Positions 57,110 through 64,000 of a DNA stretch of 64,000 nt are shown here, one piece after another. The notes below the pieces were generated by a model that did not search any database, was not told the DNA's origin, and was given only the letters and a program-made list of their open reading frames with translations. Made by a program: the position numbers and the translations under genes. The number at the start of each line of letters is the position of its first letter. Position 1 is the stretch's first letter. The DNA is from Paracentrotus lividus (lineage: Eukaryota > Echinodermata > Echinoidea > Camarodonta > Echinidae). The stretch is from contig CALNVZ010000174.1 of NCBI GenBank assembly GCA_940671915.1, positions 72,999,124 to 73,063,123 on the forward strand, read 5' to 3'.

Positions 57110-60100
57110 GTAGGCCTAATGCAAAAAACTAGTCTATAGATCGAGATATTTTTAATTATTCAAATCAATACTCCTTTTTAAGTTGGCGCTAGTGCAGTTT
57201 GGTATCCACAACACACCACCCTACCCCACCAGTACACCCTACCCTAAACCGACCAGCCCCCGTCGCGAAGCGACGGGAACTGACGAACCAGTAGACATAT
57301 TTGGCGAAGTTTTGAAAATATCTATACATGACCACAAATTTTGTGGTCAAAAATACCTTATTTGAATTCATACTCACATTGAATCAAATCTTTGAAGTTT
57401 TTCCTCGAATTGGTGACATCTGCGAATGTTTCATATGAAGTAATCAACTAATAATGTAGAAAAATACAGGAAAATTGAGTCCATCAACGTATATCTCTCC
57501 GTGCGTGCGTTGTCTTCGCCATACGTCTTCGCACAGTAAAATGACGTCATAGAAAATGGCAGCGATGGCACCAACACTATGAGAAGAGACAAGGCCAACG
57601 GAAAATTCAATTTGGTAAGTCAAGAAGCTCTTATATACTTTCATTTTTAGTCGTTGTTACGCGTGAAACATCATAGAAACCTTACAACAACATTTTAACA
57701 TTAGATTGATTAAATTGACCAGTATAATCCTCTGAGCGCTCATCTTCGCTGATTATTTCGCTGTAAATGGAGGTGGTGGAAGTACAGCCCCGTCGCCTTC
57801 GGCAACGGGGCTGTGTATAGTTAACCCTACCCTAACCCTAGTGCGTGGGGCTGGGGGTCGCTGTCAACCTATGACCCTTCACGTAGCATAGCCAGCAGTC
57901 CTCGCGGCCGCGGCCGGATGCTTAACTGCACTAGCACCTTTTAAGTTAATATGGCCAAGGTCCCAAATCAGGCTATTGTCTTATCAGCTTATTGATGATG
58001 ATGATCGTCATGAATCATGTCTTGACTTTTTGTCTTTGACTTCTTCAGACCATGCAGACTTCAATCTGTCATTGAGAGTCAATCATGTTCTTGTTTGTCA
58101 TTTGTCAAAACTAAAAAGAAAATGTCTTGTCATGCGAGTTTTAACATGTTAAACAGGCTTAACATGAGTTAAGTGTGAGTAGTTTAATAGTAGAGAATAG
58201 TCTAGGCCGCAAATTTGGTGGAGTCAATATCAAACTCAACCATTGATTGTCAATCACTGATTGAATCAGACTCAGAGATGCCAAGTTTAAAAAAAAATAA
58301 ATTGTGGGACATCATTTACATCTTGTTTGAAAGCAGTGCACACGCTGCGTGCCTTGTGCGGGCGCACTAGTAATTTTAGTAAATGCACGCTACCTGGCTA
58401 CACATGTAGTAGCACGCGTAGTATTAAAGCTATTCTTGCATATATTACGATCGCCTGAATGAAAACATCGTACTCGCAGGGTTTGATGCGTAACAAGACT
58501 GCCGATTGTTAGGGTTTTGAGGCAAAAAAAATGGTAAAAATCTAGAATAGTGCTACTTTTTTTCAATTTTGTGTGCGAAAGATGGTGTTCTGCGTGAGAT
58601 CGTGAGATGGCCCAAAATGCGTGAGACTTGGTAGCTCTGATCAACAGATGCAGCTTGGGCATGGCATGCCAAAAAAGAAACTAGATCTAGTCAATTGCAG
58701 CTAACGTTTCTGTGATGGGTGTTGCATGGTGATGAGTTAGAATCAACATTGAAATTTGTGCCTGTGGGCCTGCACCTGTAATTTAGGATTACGGGATTCG
58801 CGATCATGAGGGTGCCTATATTAAAGGCCGCAAAGTGCCACTCAAGCATGTGAGAATGGCACACGAAATGAACTTCAACAAATCAAATGGTGCACTGCAA
58901 GTCACTATTAAATTCAGAAAAAAAATGTAGCAAAAATGATGAGATTGACTTACCAAAGCTGCGAGTCTGAATTTTAGCAAGTGCATATTGATGGTGGTGT
59001 AAAACTGTAATGTATAAAAGCTCTAGTTTATTCTTCTCGGCCTTATCTTGGTTTTTGGTCACAGTGCTTAGAAATTTTAATACAAATGTCAATATCCTTG
59101 ATTTTGATTGTTTTTTTTTTAATGATTAAAAAAAAAAAATCACAAGAAGTCTTTGTATGTTCTTAAGATGCACATTGGATTAAAATAGAATAAAATAATA
59201 GAATTAAATATGTACAGAAGTTTTTTATCATTTTCACCTGGTTGTAGGCAAAACGGGATGCCACCACACCACAGAAAGAGAGCCGGGGTAAGGTTCAGAA
59301 GCCTGAGGCTTCCACCCCCATCGTCGGTCTCTTCAAACAGGGCCAAGGTAAGCTGAAGAAGCTCAGAGACTCTGCTCGCTCCAAGAAGACCAAGAGGGCA
59401 GCAGTCAAGAGGTCAGAAAGTGAAGTCCGGAGATCAGAGAATACGACCAGGAGATCAGAAAATATGACCAGGAGGTTGCAGTCAGAGATGGATGTCGATG
59501 ATGAGGGGGAGCCTTCAACTTCCTCAACTTCTCGATCACAATCATCTAGAACCGAAGGTAGATCTACTTGAATTGAATGAGTAAAGCTTAATGCTTAGGT
59601 GAATAGCTATCAACCTTTCCAAACCACTTGTAGATAATGTCTTCCACATTTCAATCTCATGACCAGAATAATAATTTCATTTTAGAACATAGATGGGTTA
59701 AGTTCCCCCGGAAGATTCTGGATATACATTAAAGGTTCTCATATACATGTATTTTCATCATGAGCAATAGATTTACCTGAAATAATTTTGCTTTCTTATG
59801 TTTGTAATACCTATACATTGTTATATCCCTCCCCGCAGCTGATTCTAAGCCCAGCGGCAGTGGTCAAAAGAAGCGGAAATCTCCTTACACCACAACCCCA
59901 GATAAAGGAAGAAGAAAAAAGGCCATGCAGCCCCTTCAGCCAACTGAACCAAATGCAAAACGTCTGAAGGTATATTATTACTATATAATAAAATATAGTT
60001 TGGGTTCCTTACTTTATTTGATGTACAGAGCTCTGTAAAAAAAGAAAGAGAGAGAGAGAAAAAAAAAGGTTTACTATCAATGGTAAAATGGAAGTGGCCA

Positions 60101-63100
60101 ATCAAAATCATTGTGACATTCCTTTTCTTTTGAAAATACTGAACACTATAAATACTAACCAATTACAATTGTTCTTTCTAATTTGCAATTGATTGCAAAA
60201 CTTTGTGTAGCGGGTCAGAACTTGATGTTATGTTTGGAAGCAAAATGAATAAATATGAAACATTTCACCATTTATATTACAAGAATAATGTAACCCATTT
60301 CTCTAGAGAAAGATCCAAAATAATCATATTTTATTTGCCTTCACCTAGTTTGAGGAAAGTGAGGCAGAGAGTACAATAACTGGTCCATCATCTGATGTCC
60401 CTGATGATTCTCTAAAGAGAGATAGAAACATTTCACCATTTATATTACAAATCCAGATCATGATCCAGAATAGTGTAACCCATTTCTCTTGAGAAAGATC
60501 TAAAATAATAATATTTTATTTGCCTTCACTTAGTTTGAGGAAAGTGAGGCAGAGAGTACAATAACTGGTCCATCATCTGATGTCCCTGATGATTCTCTGA
60601 AGAGAGATAGCCTTCAACATGGAAAGGATGTCTTCTCGTGGCTCATTGCACCTTTCAAGGTTGACAATTATTTCAAGTAAGAATTTTCAGTCGCTGACAT
60701 TAGGAATGATAATATTCACACTCATCTATAAGTGCATTCATATTTGGAACTGCAATGCTTTTATCAAACTGCTAATTGACTCCAGCTTGACCGATAGTCA
60801 ACAAAGTTGTTGACTTTGCAGAGTTTAATGGGTTTTTTTTTTTTTTTTTTCAAATAGATCTGTGCACTGTAACATAGAGGATTTTGTCAGTGTGATTTGT
60901 TAGGATTCTGAATTGCTAACCTATCAATATATTTGTAACATTTTAGGAGATAAAAAGCTGTTTTATCATGTGATACATCTAGTCAAATTATGGGCTTGGA
61001 ATGTTTATACATTCTGTATTTCTAAACAATTATGTTATGCATATTTTGCATTGTATTCTTGATCCTTCTTTAATATTATTTAAAGCAATTAGCTGTAAGT
61101 GCCATACATTAACAATTCATGATTTGTTTTATGTTGTTTGTTTTTGTCAGAAATATCTTTGAAAGGAAACCTCTGTTCCTGAAGAGACATAAGCCAGGAT
61201 ATTTCACAGATATTTTTAGCTCAAAGGAGCTCCATGATATTCTAAAGGAGGTAAGAAGTGTTCTTTGAATAATAATAGTGCTATTTAACTATATTTTCAA
61301 TGAACAAAGAAGGCGTGAAAGATTATCAAATATAAAAGAACTATGTGCAAGATATATGATGCCATATGATGTTTAATGTCATAAGTTGGAAAGTACATTG
61401 CCTGACTTACATATAGGCCCGTATTCATAAAGATGGCCTAAAGTTAAGCCTAGCTTAAAACTGGTTTATCTATAGGTAGCAATCCCGAACAGTAGATTTA
61501 TCAGGATTTATCAAGATTTTTGGTACTGAAACTCTTAGAAAGTGCCTGGGAATGATAAGTGCAAAAGTTTTCCTGACCATTAAATTGCGATCCCAGAACC
61601 CAGTAACATAACAATGTTGAGGGATTGTGTCACATTTTGCCACTCATAGTTAAATCACAGATTTATATACATAAAGCCAATGTAGCTTATTATTTTTTAA
61701 TCATAAATGACTTCAGATGACTCTAGTATTATTAACAAATTATTTTATGTTCACCTACAAATTTCGTCATTGGATCACCTAATTAATTAGTATTTTTGTA
61801 ACCAGGTACATGCAAAAAACACCCTCGATTCTGTCACTTTATTTCAAATTTTCAAAAAGATAACTCAAGCAATATATAGTCAAATACTACTGTAGAGGGC
61901 ATTGTTTTGCAAAACAGAAGTAAAATCAATTTGTTTTGTGACCTGTGTTCTATGGTGCCTAAAGGGGACTGGTAATGAGAGGATTAACCCTATTCAGACT
62001 GGCGTATTTTCAAGAGGAGATTTTGACTGGGGGGGGGGGGGGGTCAATTTGACCCCCCCCCCCCTGAGATCTCGGCCGCGGATGGGTCCTTATTGCCGAG
62101 AAATTTTGCACGAACGTCGCTGCACATGTAAAGGGTGTCGCTGATATGTTTTTTTTTGAAAAAAAAAAATTCACATATTTAATTTATGCTAATTTATGCA
62201 TACTCAAGTATGCAAATTAGATGCTTTTTTATTGAAATCGTTAATATTTCATTAATAAATATAGTTATGAAGCCCAAATTTTTTCTAAAAGTTGCTGAGT
62301 AGCATAGACAACAGTATTGAATTGACAAATTCAGAAATTTCAAATGAATTCTTTTGTATTTTATTGTTTTATGAATTTCTTATGTATTCTATTGTTTTTA
62401 TTTCTTATGTATTTCTTTGTTTTTGTAATTTTTTATGCTTGAGAAATGTATTTTGATCAATATAAAGACCAATTTAATTAATCAAAAGGCTCAGAAGACA
62501 CAATTATCAGTGTTATAAAGCAATTTAGAAAAAAGCAGTATTCTGTACACAAACGCATGCAAAATGACGATTTTTGTTCAATTTTGGCCTGACATGCGAT
62601 TACATAATGTTGCGTAACGCAACAACGGAGTGTCCGATTTTTTCGAACTTGGTGTCAAAAGTTGCGGGACACTTGAAAGAAAAAACTCATAAAGCGCCGG
62701 GTTGCGATTGGCAGCGGTTGCGCGGCAGTCGCGGATTTTGTTCAGGGGGGGGGGGTCAAATTGACCCCCCCCCAGTCTGAATAGGGTTAAGGCGCCTTCT
62801 CCAACAAAGTGCGTCAACTTCCCGCGTCTTTTGTACCAAAAGACAATTTATCGGCTTTTGAATAGAATCCCGAAATCTTAATACGGCTGAAACACATTTA
62901 AAAGCAGAAAGCCGATTGTTTCTCGCGTTGGATCAGGAAGCTGCAGGAAACTGACGCCCTTTGTTTGGAGAAGGCGCCTAAAGAATATTGATATTACTAT
63001 GGTAATGGTGTCTTTTGTTTACTTTAATCGTATTTTCCCCTTTTTTCAGAATGATCTACAATTCACACGCAATATTGATGTCACAACATACACAGATGGC

Positions 63101-63974
63101 AAGCGAGAGACACACAACCCAACGGGCAGGGCGCAACCTCAAGTAGTATGGGACTACTATAAAGTAAGTTGAGATTTCATATAATTAAGCCTGTGTCTAG
63201 ACTGTTAAAGAATGAATATAGATGGAAATAAAGTGTTAGTGTAATTTAGAACCACTAAGAATTAGTCCGTTTGTAGCTACTTTGATGTACTGCATTCATT
63301 CAAGATTATATAAAAATGTCAACCCTGCACTCAGTAACAATAGTCCATGATATTCAAGATCGAATCAATTTTACCTCAGACTTCTCTGTATATACTTTAC
63401 ATTATGGGGGGGGGGGAATGATATCATGGATAATAGGCTCATATTCTTTTACTGTAAAAAAAGAAAAGCTTGCTCTGCAATGTTTTAAAGCAAGAGTGAA
63501 CTGACCAACACTCTCATTGACTGTGTGTTATAAAAGCTAGTCTTAAAATATACCTTTTGAGATAAGTATTAACAATACAGTGTATAAATTAACCTATAAT
63601 TTAATTTGTATAGTGAAACTAAAATGTTTTGAGGGAGAAGTATTTGTTTTGCTACATGTACTTTGTATCATAATCATTGCGGTGTGAATTTCTTGAAAAG
63701 TGAAAAAGTGTGTTATCATTTAAATGGGCCTGATTTTTAAGACTAGACTGATCAGGATGTTGCATTGTGGGTTAGGAATCGGGGCAGAATTGAGTAGTTG
63801 AGGACATGAGGTGGTGATATACAAGGCTACTAGTTCGTATTGGCTTTATTGGGTTTTTTTTTTCCAGAATGGTTGTTCAGTTCGAGTCTTGAATCCTCAA
63901 TCATATTCTACCAGAGTATGGCAACTCTTAGCAGCACTACAAGAATTCTTTGGTTGTTTTGTTGGAGCTAACAT
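57065..63974 (+). CDS. RIOX1: Ribosomal oxygenase 1 / NO66, 5' half
   Basis: Seven exons in frame encode about 317 residues before the window ends. RIOX1 is a nucleolar JmjC-family 2-oxoglutarate/Fe(II) oxygenase that hydroxylates a histidine of ribosomal protein uL2 (RPL8) and is also reported as an H3K4/K36 demethylase. Residues 1-162 are a basic, disordered, lysine/arginine-rich leader with probable nuclear and nucleolar signals ([37 protein letters not shown]). From residue 194 the conserved fold begins: [78 protein letters not shown] and [19 protein letters not shown]. These match RIOX1 better than its paralogue RIOX2. The catalytic HxD...H residues lie beyond 64,000. Two alternative first exons are possible (57,065-57,109 or 57,579-57,614); vertebrate RIOX1 is largely intronless, so the intron-rich form here is the ancestral-looking state. 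Confidence 0.93.
57556..57582 (+). promoter_or_regulatory. uORF overlapping the second RIOX1 start
   Basis: An 8-codon frame, MAAMAPTL, ends in TGA that overlaps the ATG at 57,579 as ATGA. Such stop-start overlaps can permit reinitiation. It matters only if the 57,579 exon is transcribed. Confidence 0.4.
57579..57614 (+). CDS. RIOX1: RIOX1 alternative first exon inside a transposon
   Basis: ATG at 57,579 opens [12 protein letters not shown] and ends at a strong GTAAGT donor in phase 0, also compatible with exon 2. The sequence lies wholly within the 754-bp element, so this would be a transposon-supplied promoter and start. It may instead be non-coding or unused. Confidence 0.4.
58273..58639. 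mobile_element. hAT-like element, uninterrupted copy
   Basis: Ends CAGAGATGCCAAGTTT and inverted AGACTTGGTAGCTCTG. Relative of 54,128-55,114 without the cassette, which shows where the cassette entered that copy. Flanking octamers ATCAGACT and ATCAACAG are only partly alike. Confidence 0.65.
59248..59557 (+). CDS. RIOX1: RIOX1 exon 2
   Basis: Acceptor TTTCACCTGGTTGTAG, donor GTAGAT, enters phase 0 and leaves phase 1. Encodes the basic leader with two near repeats, RRSENTT and RRSENMT, and a Ser-rich acidic end ([19 protein letters not shown]). Confidence 0.88.
59839..59969 (+). CDS. RIOX1: RIOX1 exon 3
   Basis: Acceptor CCCTCCCCGCAG, donor GTATAT. Encodes [19 protein letters not shown] and [19 protein letters not shown], a likely nuclear localisation segment; leaves in phase 0. 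Confidence 0.88.
60258..60608. repeat. Tandem partial duplication of RIOX1 exon 4
   Basis: Two ~175-bp units (60,258-60,425 and 60,426-60,608) each contain AAACATTTCACCATTTATAT, TTTATTTGCCTTCACYTAG and the first 77 nt of exon 4. The first exon copy (from 60,349) lacks the exon's 3' part and any donor. Confidence 0.92.
60534..60676 (+). CDS. RIOX1: RIOX1 exon 4
   Basis: Acceptor TTTGCCTTCACTTAG, donor GTAAGA, phase 0 in and phase 2 out. Encodes [19 protein letters not shown] and the start of the oxygenase fold, [20 protein letters not shown] truncated copy of its 5' part lies just upstream. Confidence 0.93.
61151..61250 (+). CDS. RIOX1: RIOX1 exon 5
   Basis: Acceptor TTTGTTTTTGTCAG, donor GTAAGA. 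Encodes [18 protein letters not shown] and [14 protein letters not shown], conserved across NO66 proteins. Confidence 0.95.
61988..62786. mobile_element. TTAA-flanked element in RIOX1 intron 5
   Basis: Ends CCCTATTCAGACTGG and inverted CCAGTCTGAATAGGG with TTAA at 61,984-61,987 and 62,787-62,790. A GGTCAATTTGACC palindrome inside G/C runs lies near each end. The CCC start and TTAA site fit piggyBac. Confidence 0.85.
62791..62978. mobile_element. 188-bp MITE with TAA target site
   Basis: Ends GGCGCCTTCTCCAA and inverted TTTGGAGAAGGCGCC, with TAA on both sides, fitting PIF/Harbinger. It abuts the TTAA-flanked element to its left. Confidence 0.8.
63050..63163 (+). CDS. RIOX1: RIOX1 exon 6
   Basis: Acceptor TTTTCCCCTTTTTTCAG, donor GTAAGT, phase 0. 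Encodes [19 protein letters not shown] and [11 protein letters not shown]. Confidence 0.95.
63490..63850. repeat. Dispersed repeat, copy 2
   Basis: Homologous to 44,030-44,375 in the same orientation; lies in RIOX1 intron 6. Confidence 0.8.
63868..63974 (+). CDS. RIOX1: RIOX1 exon 7
   Basis: Acceptor GGGTTTTTTTTTTCCAG, donor GTGAGT in phase 2 within a Met codon. Encodes [19 protein letters not shown] and [13 protein letters not shown]. The next exon would carry the catalytic histidines. Confidence 0.95.
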
Positions 63975-64000
63975 GTGAGTAAATTCAAGTTATTTCACCT

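Larger units (their letters stand above)
57185..57938. mobile_element. 754-bp transposon holding hairpin cassette 3
   Basis: Ends GGCGCTAGTGCAGTT and inverted AACTGCACTAGCACC (one mismatch in 15) are flanked by a perfect 9-bp duplication TTTTAAGTT (57,176-57,184 and 57,939-57,947). A 9-bp duplication fits Mutator- or Merlin-type transposons. Telomere-like CCCTACCCTAAMCC words lie near both ends. Inside, hairpins at 57,259-57,277 (arms CCCGTCGC, loop GAA) and 57,784-57,814 (arms ACAGCCCCGTCGCC, loop TTC, one mismatch) bracket a promoter-like segment with TGACGTCA (57,542-57,549) and a first-exon candidate. Confidence 0.8.

Overview
This is an intron-rich, AT-rich animal nuclear window, most likely from an invertebrate deuterostome and plausibly a sea urchin. 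The evidence is: split genes with GT-AG introns whose products align with vertebrate zeta-crystallin (CRYZ) and ribosomal oxygenase 1 (RIOX1/NO66); eukaryotic tRNA-Asp genes with internal Pol III promoters; CR1-like LINE 3' ends; and a sea-urchin-type histone 3' processing signal (stem-loop plus CAAGAAAGA). No bacterial or viral gene was seen. Nearly all long ORFs without splice sites are low-complexity or chance.

Layout. 1-2.9 kb: possible last exon of an upstream plus-strand gene, then a 12-unit ~150-bp tandem array rich in nuclear-receptor half-sites. 2.9-22.6 kb: splice-bounded minus-strand exons of an unrecognised coiled-coil gene (start codon at 22,571, further exons near 7.7 and 2.9 kb), its introns filled with a LINE end, palindromic MITEs, a second receptor-half-site element and an orphan histone 3' end. 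23-37.6 kb: mostly transposon graveyard (foldback elements, hAT elements with perfect 8-bp target duplications, E-box-like repeats, GA minisatellites), with a tandem pair of tRNA-Asp genes at 30.4 and 31.4 kb. 37.9-43.4 kb: a four-exon plus-strand gene fragment encoding a C-type-lectin-like domain, a Ser/Thr-rich stalk and a Cys-rich PAN/Apple-like end. 46.1-53.8 kb: the complete CRYZ gene on the minus strand, nine coding exons, all in phase. 57.1-64.0 kb: the 5' half of RIOX1 on the plus strand, running off the window before its catalytic HxD motif.

CRYZ and RIOX1 lie head to head. The 3.3 kb between them, and the first RIOX1 intron, hold the most unusual structure in the window: three segments capped at both ends by perfect or near-perfect GC-rich hairpins with 3-nt GAA/TTC/AAA loops. 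Two carry long flanking direct repeats. The third lies inside a 754-bp element with 15-bp inverted ends and a perfect 9-bp target duplication, and it contains a second possible RIOX1 first exon with its own splice donor. This looks like a mobile, promoter-bearing cassette family, but that reading is inference.

Other themes are a set of seven elements flanked by TTAA, a partial exon duplication in RIOX1 that makes a decoy acceptor, and an indel-only duplication at 45.1 kb that may be an assembly artefact.
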